A stretch of 12,591 nt of DNA from Magnetovibrio sp. (GTDB taxonomy: Bacteria > Pseudomonadota > Alphaproteobacteria > Rhodospirillales > Magnetovibrionaceae): contig JAESSV010000129.1 in the NCBI GenBank assembly GCA_016763895.1, forward strand, positions 1 to 12,591, read 5' to 3'. Shown one piece after another: positions 1 through 6,097 of the stretch. The stretch's first letter is position 1. Every line of letters starts with the position of its first letter. Both the position numbers and the translations under genes were made by a program. The notes beneath the pieces were generated by a model, which was not told where the DNA came from, did no database searches, and saw nothing but the letters and a program-made list of their open reading frames with translations.

Positions 1-546
1 TCATGGGCAGCAGCAGCAGGCGGCGGCGGAGCAATCACCGCAGCTTCAAACGCGAGCACTGATACATACTCTTATGGTATCGGCTTCAGTGGCGAACTCA
101 GCGGAGCTTCAGTTTCTGCAGACCTTATGCATGCTAAAGTTAATGCTGATTATGACGAAAACCACCTTGGTCTTTCTGTCGGCATGGCTGGCTTCACCGT
201 TTCTGGTTCTTACATAGATTATAACGATCTCCGTGGAACAGTTGCAGCAGACAAAGCAGCTCAGGATGGCTCAACGTACGAACTTGGTGTCGGTTACGCA
301 ACTGGTCCTTATAGCGTAGCTGTTGCTTACTCAAAAAGTAAAAGCACAGGCGACACATCTGTTGCTGGCGACAACACAGACAACCGTTGGTTGGTTTCTG
401 CAGCATACGACCTCGGTGCAGGCGTTGCTTTGACAGGTAACTACTTCTCTAACGAACGTAACCCAGAAGGCGCAGCTGCTAGCACAAATGCTACAGACAC
501 CTTTAAAGTTACTGGCGTTGTTGCTGGTATCGCAGTCAGCTTCTAA
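1..546 (+). CDS. Outer-membrane porin, C-terminal part (5' end outside window)
   Basis: The frame is open from base 1 to the TAA at 544-546, giving 181 residues of the C-terminal part of a Gram-negative porin of the alphaproteobacterial glycine/alanine-rich type. Short alternating polar/hydrophobic stretches (for example YSYGIGFSGEL, HLGLSVGMAGFTVSGSYIDY, YELGVGYATG, YSVAVAYSKS, RWLVSAAYDLG, VALTGNYFSN) are typical amphipathic beta-strands of a barrel. The protein ends in a terminal phenylalanine (AVSF), the usual signal recognised by the BAM assembly machinery. The protein should form a trimeric outer-membrane channel for small solutes; its selectivity cannot be told from this piece. The codon mix is rich in GCT, GGT and GTT, as in strongly expressed genes. 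A strong terminator follows directly. An Ala/Gly-rich stretch at residues 3-11 probably lies in a loop. Confidence 0.85.
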   Translation, partial: SWAAAAGGGGAITAASNASTDTYSYGIGFSGELSGASVSADLMHAKVNADYDENHLGLSVGMAGFTVSGSYIDYNDLRGTVAADKAAQDGSTYELGVGYATGPYSVAVAYSKSKSTGDTSVAGDNTDNRWLVSAAYDLGAGVALTGNYFSNERNPEGAAASTNATDTFKVTGVVAGIAVSF

Positions 547-574
547 GTTAACTTTAACTTAGACGACGAATTGG

Positions 575-606
575 AAAGGGCGGCCTTCGAGCCGCCCTTT
601 TCTTTT
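575..606 (+). terminator. Rho-independent terminator of the porin gene
   Basis: A perfect 10-bp stem, AAAGGGCGGC (575-584) pairing with GCCGCCCTTT (591-600), closes a CTTCGA loop and runs into a T-rich tract (598-606). It lies 28 bases after the porin stop. On the other strand the T-run is only three bases long, so any termination of the converging ThiE-like gene here would be weaker. Confidence 0.9.
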
Positions 607-640
607 GCCTAAATTTTGCCTCTTTTGCCTAAGTTTTCAA

Positions 641-1249
641 TTATGTTGACCAGGCTTCGATGGCGGCAAGTCCGTGCATGAGTTTTGACTTAAGGCGTTT
701 TACGTTAGCCGGGCAAATTCCCCCCAACGCAACGGGCTTAAGGTTTGGACAATGCCGTATCATGCGCAAGGCCCGAATGGATCCAAGAGGTTTCGCACCG
801 ATGTGGCTGTTGGTCTGAAAAACGGGCGAAATCATAACAACTTCGGCCTTAGCGATTTGAGCTCGCCAGAGTGCCTGTTTAGAATGTGCGGCGGCGGAAA
901 TCATAAACCCACGCGGCGTAGATTGAATGCGCAAAGGCCCACGGCGCGCCACAATTTCGGGCAAATGAACACCGTCGGCTCTTAATTTCAGCGCAAGGCG
1001 TATATTTTTAGACATAAAAACTCTAATATGTCGTCGATGCGCGTGTGGAATGACATATTTTGCAAGCTTTTCCAGTTGTTTAGGGTCCGAATGACGCAAG
1101 ATCACAGCCGCGCCTCGAGGAAGATTGTTGAGGACCGCTACAGGATCCGGTAATCTGTTCTGATCCGTTAACAAAAAGTACTGTGGATAAGCTGTTTTTT
1201 TTCTGTGTTGCCAATTAAATGGCTTGGCAAGGTTTGCTAATTTCTTCAT
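641..1249 (-). CDS. ThiE/TenI-family thiamine phosphate synthase-like protein
   Basis: This encodes a 202-residue cytosolic TIM-barrel protein of the thiamine-phosphate synthase/TenI family. Visible landmarks are YFLLTDQNRLPDP at the N-terminus (strand 1), RLALKLRADGVHLPE in the middle (family pattern ADGVHL), SAAAHS (pattern S.H), VVMISPVFQTNSH (pattern GPVF.T) and PVALGGI near the C-terminus (phosphate-binding loop). ThiE joins the pyrimidine and thiazole parts of thiamine; TenI relatives aromatise the thiazole tautomer. The SPVFQTNSH and HLPE variants resemble the alphaproteobacterial paralogue more than canonical ThiE, so the exact reaction is left open. I chose the ATG at 1249 (MKKLANL); an in-frame ATG at 1279 would add ten residues and overlap the yggS start. 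It is divergent from yggS, with no room for a separate intergenic promoter, and converges on the porin terminator. Confidence 0.75.
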   Translation of the reverse strand: MKKLANLAKPFNWQHRKKTAYPQYFLLTDQNRLPDPVAVLNNLPRGAAVILRHSDPKQLEKLAKYVIPHAHRRHIRVFMSKNIRLALKLRADGVHLPEIVARRGPLRIQSTPRGFMISAAAHSKQALWRAQIAKAEVVMISPVFQTNSHIGAKPLGSIRALRMIRHCPNLKPVALGGICPANVKRLKSKLMHGLAAIEAWST

Positions 1250-1252
1250 TAT
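1224..1252 (+). promoter_or_regulatory. Candidate sigma-70 promoter for yggS, inside the 5' end of the ThiE-like gene
   Basis: TTGGCA (1224-1229) and CATTAT (1247-1252) are separated by 17 bases and lie 25 bases before the yggS ATG at 1278. The -35 match is good (5 of 6) and the -10 is moderate (4 of 6). Position is the main support: the two divergent starts are 28 bases apart, so a yggS promoter must lie at least partly in the opposing coding region. Confidence 0.3.
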
Positions 1253-1277
1253 TCTATTTTGCCCAATTGGAGCCCCC

Positions 1278-1958
1278 ATGAAAAGCTTTTCTCACCCTTC
1301 AGACGTCGAAAACCGACTACTAGTCGTTCAAAATCAGGTTGCTTTGGCTTGCGAGCGGGCCAACCGGGATAAAAATGGTGTCACCTTGGTAGCCGTTTCA
1401 AAATTTCACGATGCCGAGCGCATATCGGTAACCCTTGAGCTGGGTCACAGGGTATTTGGGGAAAACCGGGTTCAAGAGGCTCAAGACAAATGGCCCGATT
1501 TGCGCCAAGCTTATCCCGATATCAATTTGCACCTTATTGGCCCCTTGCAGACCAACAAAGTTAAGTCCGCTGTCGCTCTTTTTGATGTGATCGAATCCGT
1601 GGACCGGGAAAAATTAGCGCGGGCATTGGCCAAAGAATTCACGGCAACTCAGCGACATTTACCTGTATATATTCAAGTGAATACCGGCGATGAACCGCAG
1701 AAAGCCGGGATTTTACCAAAGGATGCAGATACGTTCATTTCCCTGTGCCAAGACGAACTGGGCTTGGACGTTCAAGGATTGATGTGCATTCCCCCCGCCC
1801 AAGAAGAACCCGCTTTGCACTTTGCTTTGTTGTCAAAAATTGCCAAACGCAATGGTCTTAAGAACTTGTCCATGGGCATGAGTGGGGATTTTGAAACCGC
1901 AATTGATCTTGGGGCGACGCACATCCGTGTCGGGACGGCTATTTTCGGGCAACGTTAA
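1278..1958 (+). CDS. yggS: YggS/PROSC family pyridoxal-phosphate homeostasis protein
   Basis: This 226-residue protein belongs to the YggS/PLPBP family, which binds pyridoxal 5'-phosphate and buffers its cellular level without a known catalytic reaction. The PLP-binding lysine is in LVAVSKFHD (about residue 42). Other family marks follow in order: FGENRVQEAQDKW, HLIGPLQTNKVKSA, the ESVDREKLA segment, PVYIQVNTGDEPQKAG, and the C-terminal phosphate site LSMGMSGDFETAIDLGATHIRVGTAIFG. Length is normal for the family. The ATG at 1278 is preceded by GGAG at 1269-1272 with five bases of spacing, which favours it over the upstream TTG at 1224. The gene is divergent from the ThiE-like gene, and its last 20 bases overlap the end of the convergent transpeptidase gene. 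Confidence 0.93.
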   Translation: MKSFSHPSDVENRLLVVQNQVALACERANRDKNGVTLVAVSKFHDAERISVTLELGHRVFGENRVQEAQDKWPDLRQAYPDINLHLIGPLQTNKVKSAVALFDVIESVDREKLARALAKEFTATQRHLPVYIQVNTGDEPQKAGILPKDADTFISLCQDELGLDVQGLMCIPPAQEEPALHFALLSKIAKRNGLKNLSMGMSGDFETAIDLGATHIRVGTAIFGQR

Positions 1959-2448
1959 TCCAACTGTCTACGCTTGCCTCGTTCAGCAATTGTAAAAGAT
2001 CATTTAAATTCAGCGCAATACATCCTTCGGTGTGGGTGTAGCCGGGCCTGGCAACGTGCATGAAAATAGCACTTCCGTGACCAGAAACAATTGGATTTGT
2101 GTTGTAAAGCAGTTCAACAACGATGTCATAGACATGATCCTCGCGCCACATCTGTTCATGATGAGCGGGGTGGGGAAGGGCGACTAAGATGTTGTAATCC
2201 GGATGGGTTAGATCATCGCACCAACCCATTTGATCGGTTATTTCGGTGCAATTGAGACGTGTTTGTATGGGTTCCAACCGGTCCGATCGCCAGAAGACAC
2301 GGCCTAATTTATGCCGTCCTTGTGGCGTGATGCCATCTCCTTCTTTGGATTTAAGGCCAACTTGGCCTCGCCCCAAAGCACACCGCCAACGGTGTTGAGG
2401 ACCTTGGACGTATCCATCAGGGGTTACAAAGAAGTCCATAACTTGCAT
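1939..2448 (-). CDS. YkuD-type L,D-transpeptidase family protein without signal peptide
   Basis: This 169-residue protein matches the short YkuD-domain group (COG3786 type). Its N-terminus, FFVTPDGYVQ...RCALGRGQVGLKSKEGDGITPQGRHKLGRVFWRSDR, and middle, MGWCDDLTHPDYNILVALP, are typical. The active-site region reads SGHGSAIFMHVARPGYTHTEGCIALN, with His124 and His131 and the catalytic Cys143. YkuD enzymes make 3-3 peptidoglycan crosslinks or attach proteins to peptidoglycan. No signal peptide is visible, which is usual for this subgroup and leaves its site of action uncertain. The start ATG overlaps the stop of the upstream gene (TAATG at 2450-2446), suggesting translational coupling; no clear Shine-Dalgarno is seen. 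A second ATG three codons downstream is possible. The TAG stop lies inside the 3' end of yggS, a 20-base convergent overlap. Confidence 0.85.
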   Translation of the reverse strand: MQVMDFFVTPDGYVQGPQHRWRCALGRGQVGLKSKEGDGITPQGRHKLGRVFWRSDRLEPIQTRLNCTEITDQMGWCDDLTHPDYNILVALPHPAHHEQMWREDHVYDIVVELLYNTNPIVSGHGSAIFMHVARPGYTHTEGCIALNLNDLLQLLNEASVDSWINVARK

Positions 2449-3131
2449 TAGCTAAATTTAGAAGATTTACCAACATGGTCTGATTTAGGGTTCTGAGCCG
2501 CGTCATATGCCCCTGTGGCTTGTTGTAAGGCTTGGGTCGTCCATGTGTTGCTGGCCCAAGCGACCGTACTTGCATCTGCACCAAAGCCTAATTTTGTTTT
2601 CGCGGTGGCGGTCGCAAAGGTTTGATATTCTTGAAGACCTTTGCCCGGATCTTCTTGAAGCATGGGTGTACCATCGCCAATTTGCGAGGTGACAGTGGGG
2701 TCGGACGGTTGTCGCTTGCCAGCATCACCGGAAATTAAATTCATGGCGTGCTGACCCAAACTTTTACCCGTAACCATTTCTATAAATGAATTGGCCGCAC
2801 CGGCGATGAGACCAACCGGTCCCCCAAACAGAAACCCACCCGCCATGGACGCTACTGGGTTTTGTTTATCTCCGGTCAGGCCTTGGTAAGCGGATGAAAC
2901 ACCGGGAATGTGTTGTAGCGGGTTAAGGGTATCAACCAAAGTGCTCATGATGGTATCGAACGACGTTTCGGAACCTGTTCCATCGACGTTCGGGTCCTTC
3001 GCGACTGTGTCGGAACTTTTTTGGACCGGAAAGATTTGCTGAATCGATGTTCCGCCCTTATGGCGCACATTGTCTCGATTTTGATTTTGAACATCTAAGA
3101 TGTTACCACTTGATGTTTGGGATATATTCAT
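2448..3131 (-). CDS. Conserved alphaproteobacterial protein of unknown function (NPLQHIPxxSxxYxxxTGD motif)
   Basis: I do not recognise a function for this 227-residue protein. The first 55 residues are polar and Gln/Ser/Asn-rich and probably disordered. The core is TLVDTLNPLQHIPGVSSAYQGLTGDKQNPVASMAGGFLFGGPVGLIAGAANSFIEMVTGKSLGQHAMNLI, about residues 65-135. I recall the pattern NPLQHIP..S..Y..(I/L)TGD from uncharacterised alphaproteobacterial proteins, from memory and unchecked. The Gly-rich GGFLFGGPVGLIAGAAN segment could be one short membrane helix or a glycine-zipper hairpin. The C-terminal part is Ala/Thr/Gln-rich, including a possible helix WASNTWTTQALQQATGAYDAA. No signal peptide is seen. 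Its TAA overlaps the ATG of the L,D-transpeptidase by one base, so the two are likely co-translated and may share a cell-envelope role (inference). The Shine-Dalgarno is weak (GAG about nine bases before the ATG). Confidence 0.7.
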   Translation of the reverse strand: MNISQTSSGNILDVQNQNRDNVRHKGGTSIQQIFPVQKSSDTVAKDPNVDGTGSETSFDTIMSTLVDTLNPLQHIPGVSSAYQGLTGDKQNPVASMAGGFLFGGPVGLIAGAANSFIEMVTGKSLGQHAMNLISGDAGKRQPSDPTVTSQIGDGTPMLQEDPGKGLQEYQTFATATAKTKLGFGADASTVAWASNTWTTQALQQATGAYDAAQNPKSDHVGKSSKFS

Positions 3132-3259
3132 TGAACCAACTCACATTTCAAACTTAGACACGCATTTTCGGTATCTAAACACAGACTTTGGCCTAATACG
3201 ATGCAAACGCAGTGCCAGTTTTAAAATTGAAGTTTTTCAGTGCGTTAGCAATATTGCCA

Positions 3260-3273
3260 ATCGACTAGTCGAT
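3260..3273. repeat. 14-bp perfect palindrome in the gap between ribA and the unknown-function gene
   Basis: ATCGACTAGTCGAT reads the same on both strands. It lies in the 229-base non-coding stretch 3132-3360, about 130 bases upstream of the start of the minus-strand gene at 3131, so it could be an operator. One such palindrome is expected by chance in about 16 kb, so the case rests on its position only. I see no terminator or convincing promoter elsewhere in this stretch. Confidence 0.3.
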
Positions 3274-3360
3274 AATAATAGGGCAAAAGATGCCGCTTTT
3301 GGGGTGAAAGTTTGGCACGGTTGGGTTTTGGCTGAAAAGAAACGTAAATCTTGCGGGGCG

Positions 3361-4521
3361 TTAAAGTAAGTGCCCACCCTTGTCTTTTTTGGTTTGCAGA
3401 TACGTCTCATTATGCTGGTTCGAAGGAAAAGCATGGCGAATACGTGCAACAACTTCGATATCCGCACGGCTTAAAGCGTCAAGCTTGCTTGGGTTGTTGG
3501 TGAGCAGGCGAACCTTGGTCAGGCCTAGGTCCTTTAACATGAATGCAGCCGCTGCATAAACCCGTTCATCCGCGCGAAATCCCAATTTTTCATTGGCATC
3601 TAAGGTATCCGCGCCTTGGTCTTGTAACACATAGGCTTTTAATTTGTTAACGAGCCCAATACCACGCCCTTCCTGGGCCAGATAAATCAATACGCCATGG
3701 CCATCTTTTGCAATGGCTTGAATGGCCCCGCGCAATTGATCACCGCAATCACACCGTAACGATCCCAACAGGTCTCCGGTAAAGCATTGGCTATGTATCC
3801 GAATTAAGGGAGCTTTTTCTGATTGTTGCGGATGTCCAATAACGATTGCCAAGTGTTCTAGACCCCCATTTTGTGGCCGATAAGCGATAACATGCGCCTG
3901 TTCCGCATGGATCAAGGGCACAGCTGCTTCGGATACACGTACAAGCGTTTCGGCCTCGTAACTTTCCGATGCAAAGATATCGGCGGCCTGTACACCGAGA
4001 ATATTGTGCTCTTTGGCCCAGCCCTCAAAATTGGTTTTTTCCATTTCGGGCAAACAAGTATACAAGGCTGTGGGCAACAAATGGGCCAGTTTTAAAAGCC
4101 CAATGGCGGCCGCTTGAACGCCGTCGTCTGGCGTTATGGATACCGGTTCAAAATTGTGCCCTTTTGCATCAGGTGCCGGCAACAAGGGGTCCGCAAAACG
4201 GTGCAGCGTTTGCGGCTCTATGTGTGTGGGAAGTGATTGTAGAACAACCTCACTGGTTTTCGGTCCTATGAGACCCAAGGATTTGGCCCGTTCATTAGAA
4301 AGCGCCAAGAAAGTGACGTTGGAAGACAGTTTGGTCAAGCTATCCAGACGTTCCTGTGAAGCTTGTTCACATGCCAAAACCAATATACGTGTTTTTTCAG
4401 CATCTTCAATTACGACCGCGCGTCCACTGCGCAGCTCAAAAACAGCACGATGAACCCAGATATTTGCGCTTGGCGCTTGTGATGAGTGGGGTGTGCCTGT
4501 GGAATGGACTTGGTTTTGCAC
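3361..4521 (-). CDS. ribA: GTP cyclohydrolase II with degenerate DHBP-synthase-like N-terminal domain
   Basis: RibA opens the GTP ring to give the pyrimidine precursor of riboflavin, releasing formate and pyrophosphate, in the cytosol. The C-terminal 190 residues hold the whole catalytic domain: HSQCFTGDLLGSLRCDCGDQL carries the three zinc cysteines (about 246, 257, 259), YLAQEGRGIGLVNKLKAY is the GTP/catalytic segment, LQDQGADTLDANEKLGF follows, and VRLLTNNPSKLDAL is near the end. The first 190 residues begin like a RibB domain (RAVFELRSGRAVVIED) but lack the RibB acidic/His catalytic pattern, as in other alphaproteobacterial RibA proteins. The start is a GTG at 4521: an in-frame TAA lies two codons upstream, and AAAAGG lies about nine bases before it. 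The gene is divergent from the response regulator across 147 bases. I see no FMN riboswitch there. Confidence 0.93.
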   Translation of the reverse strand: MQNQVHSTGTPHSSQAPSANIWVHRAVFELRSGRAVVIEDAEKTRILVLACEQASQERLDSLTKLSSNVTFLALSNERAKSLGLIGPKTSEVVLQSLPTHIEPQTLHRFADPLLPAPDAKGHNFEPVSITPDDGVQAAAIGLLKLAHLLPTALYTCLPEMEKTNFEGWAKEHNILGVQAADIFASESYEAETLVRVSEAAVPLIHAEQAHVIAYRPQNGGLEHLAIVIGHPQQSEKAPLIRIHSQCFTGDLLGSLRCDCGDQLRGAIQAIAKDGHGVLIYLAQEGRGIGLVNKLKAYVLQDQGADTLDANEKLGFRADERVYAAAAFMLKDLGLTKVRLLTNNPSKLDALSRADIEVVARIRHAFPSNQHNETYLQTKKDKGGHLL

Positions 4522-4563
4522 CGGTTAAGCCTTTTGGTCGACGTGAACTTGGATACTTTTCAG

Positions 4564-4592
4564 AGATTACTCTTCCTCACCGGACAAGGCAA
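4564..4592 (-). promoter_or_regulatory. Weak candidate promoter for ribA
   Basis: On the minus strand TTGCCT (4592-4587) and TAATCT (4569-4564) are exactly 17 bases apart and lie about 45 bases before the GTG start of ribA. The -35 matches 4 of 6 and the -10 only 3 of 6, so this is tentative. Confidence 0.22.
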
Positions 4593-4602
4593 AGAAAACG
4601 AA

Positions 4603-4633
4603 TTGTACATTGGCTCAAAAATATCCATATACT
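4603..4633 (+). promoter_or_regulatory. Candidate promoter for the response-regulator gene
   Basis: A good -10 box, TATACT (4628-4633), lies 19 bases after a poor -35, TTGTAC (4603-4608). It is followed by GGAG at 4639-4642 and the starts at 4652 and 4669. The -10 is the stronger half of this call. Confidence 0.3.
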
Positions 4634-4651
4634 CTATTGGAGCCCTTTAAA

Positions 4652-4672
4652 ATGTCTGGCGGGTCAGTATGA
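4652..4672 (+). CDS. Possible six-codon leader peptide coupled to the response regulator
   Basis: ATG at 4652 opens a six-codon frame (MSGGSV) ending at TGA 4670-4672. That stop shares the ATGA overlap with the response-regulator start at 4669. The best ribosome-binding site nearby, GGAG at 4639-4642, is nine bases before this ATG and 26 before the regulator's own start, which has only GGCGGG in front. Ribosomes may therefore load on the leader and re-start at the regulator. Such a short frame can easily be chance. Confidence 0.25.
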   Translation: MSGGSV

Positions 4673-5370
4673 GTGATGGAAAACGTATTTTAGTTGTTGA
4701 TGATACTGGACTTTTGAGCCGGGCTTTATCAGAGCATTTAGAAAAGTCAGATGTGTATAGTTGCGTTATCGAAACTAATCCTGAAAAGGGATTGGAACGG
4801 GCGCTGAAGTGTTATTTTGATCTTATTGTTTTGGATGTGAATGAGTCTTGTGTAAGTCACACCCATATATGTAGAACCTTGCGCGCGAACGGCATTGCGG
4901 CCCCGATTATGACGGTTGTTTCCAATCAGTGTGACATTGGAACCATTCAGGACCTAGATGCCGGGGCTTCTGATTGCATCTGTAAACCGTTTAAATTTGG
5001 CGTGTTGATGGCCCGTATTCGGGCTCAAATCCGTCAATTTGAACATTCGGAAGAAGCCCAATTGAACGTTGGCCGATTTGTGTTCAATGGCGGCGCAAAA
5101 ACCTTGCTGTTTCAAGAGGCTGGAACCGATGAGATCATACGTTTGACCGACAAAGAAGCCCAAATTATTAAGTTTCTGTACCTGCACCGTGACCGCCTGG
5201 TTTCGCGCGAAGAATTATTGGGCGAAGTTTGGGGCTATAACGCGGGCATCAGCACCCATACGCTTGAAACTCACGTGTATCGGTTGCGTCAAAAAATGGA
5301 AACCGATCCCTCAGAGGTGAAAATTCTGGTCACCGAGCCGGGCGGGTATCGTTTAAGACCAGAAGGTTAA
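4669..5370 (+). CDS. OmpR-family response regulator with cysteine-rich receiver domain
   Basis: This is a 233-residue two-component response regulator. The receiver domain (about 5-125) keeps the acidic pair D11-D12 (ILVVDD), the phospho-acceptor D56 (LIVLDV), T82 (IMTVV) and K106 (CKPF), so phosphorylation should work. The winged-helix DNA-binding domain (about 135-231) is complete: LTDKEAQIIKFLYLHRDRLVSREELLGEVWGY, then THTLETHVYRLRQKM and the wing VTEPGGYRL. No histidine kinase is next to it, so its partner is unknown. After D56 the usual proline/glycine loop is replaced by NESCVSHTHICR, which contains a CxxHxHxC motif (residues 61-68). The receiver has seven cysteines (32, 48, 61, 68, 88, 103, 105) and the DNA-binding domain has none. 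It is divergent from ribA and converges on lolA with a three-base gap. Its targets cannot be inferred. Confidence 0.9.
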   Translation: MSDGKRILVVDDTGLLSRALSEHLEKSDVYSCVIETNPEKGLERALKCYFDLIVLDVNESCVSHTHICRTLRANGIAAPIMTVVSNQCDIGTIQDLDAGASDCICKPFKFGVLMARIRAQIRQFEHSEEAQLNVGRFVFNGGAKTLLFQEAGTDEIIRLTDKEAQIIKFLYLHRDRLVSREELLGEVWGYNAGISTHTLETHVYRLRQKMETDPSEVKILVTEPGGYRLRPEG

Positions 5371-5373
5371 AGG

Positions 5374-6075
5374 TTAATCCGCATTTTTCGGTTTAAGCGA
5401 TTTGTTTTCGACCTTGAAGGTGTCTTTTTTAAACGTAACACCGAATTCAGGACCCAACAGCGATACCGTTGTGGTGATGCCTTGGGCATCTAAAACGCTC
5501 CATTGCTTTAACGCCAGCGGTTTATCGGCAAACACCAAGGTTAAAGCGCCTTCGGCCGGATCAGCATTGCGTTGCAAGGAAATTCGGATGACGCCGGCTT
5601 CGTCCACATAATCGGAAATTAACAAATCATCGGCAAAAAAATCAACCGTTTCGCCAATGAACATGGATGCGGGCACCGAACTTAATAAAGTGTAGCTGCG
5701 TTGATCGAGCTGTTTGTCTTTGTACATCATCCAAAACCCACCAGATACCAACAAAATGGGGCTGGGGGGATCATATTCAATGCGCATAAGACCGGGGCGT
5801 TGCATGGAAAATTGGCCCTGCGTAAAATCCCCAAGGCTGGTGATTTGCAAGAAACGAGCGCGCATGCTTGAAATCGCATTCAGGTAGGTCTGGATGGATT
5901 TAAGCTTTTGCGTTTGTTGTGCATCAAGCCCGATGATATCTTTTGCCTCGGCGGTTTTGGGCAAGGTCAAGGCGGCGATGATAAAAATGCTGGCGATGGT
6001 AATGAGCCCAACGACAATGCGCTTTAACGGAAAAGGGCTGTTGGGGATGCCTTGAACGGCTGGTTCTTCACTCAT
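5374..6075 (-). CDS. lolA: LolA-type outer-membrane lipoprotein carrier protein
   Basis: LolA accepts lipoproteins from the LolCDE complex at the inner membrane and carries them across the periplasm to the outer membrane. The 233-residue product begins with an 18-residue polar stretch, then a basic residue pair (LKR) and a hydrophobic stretch (about 20-37) ending near TAEA at about residue 44, a plausible but long signal peptide. Family features in the mature part are YLNAISSMRARFLQITSLGDFTQGQFSMQRPGLMRIEYDPPSPILLVSGG, then FADDLLISDY, and KPLALKQWSVLDAQGITTTVSLLG near the end. AAGG lies eight bases before the ATG. No alternative start is seen before the hydrophobic stretch. It follows ftsK after 22 bases in the same direction, a common alphaproteobacterial pair, so co-transcription is likely. 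Confidence 0.9.
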   Translation of the reverse strand: MSEEPAVQGIPNSPFPLKRIVVGLITIASIFIIAALTLPKTAEAKDIIGLDAQQTQKLKSIQTYLNAISSMRARFLQITSLGDFTQGQFSMQRPGLMRIEYDPPSPILLVSGGFWMMYKDKQLDQRSYTLLSSVPASMFIGETVDFFADDLLISDYVDEAGVIRISLQRNADPAEGALTLVFADKPLALKQWSVLDAQGITTTVSLLGPEFGVTFKKDTFKVENKSLKPKNAD

Positions 6076-6097
6076 AGTCTGGCCTTTTTATTCATTC

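Noticed and set aside
601-633. Repeated TCTTTTGCCTAA words after the porin terminator (601-612 and 621-632)
   Set aside because: Two short AT-rich copies 20 bases apart look like local slippage; no function is suggested and the number is too small for an array.
3100-3369. 89-codon plus-strand frame filling the gap before ribA
   Set aside because: It starts inside the opposite gene, has no ribosome-binding site and no recognisable protein features; it is most likely a chance open frame.
4522-4668. FMN riboswitch upstream of ribA
   Set aside because: None of the conserved RFN-element blocks (such as the GGGGTGAAA-type and CCGGCGGTA-type words) are present, and the 147-base gap is shared with a divergent gene.
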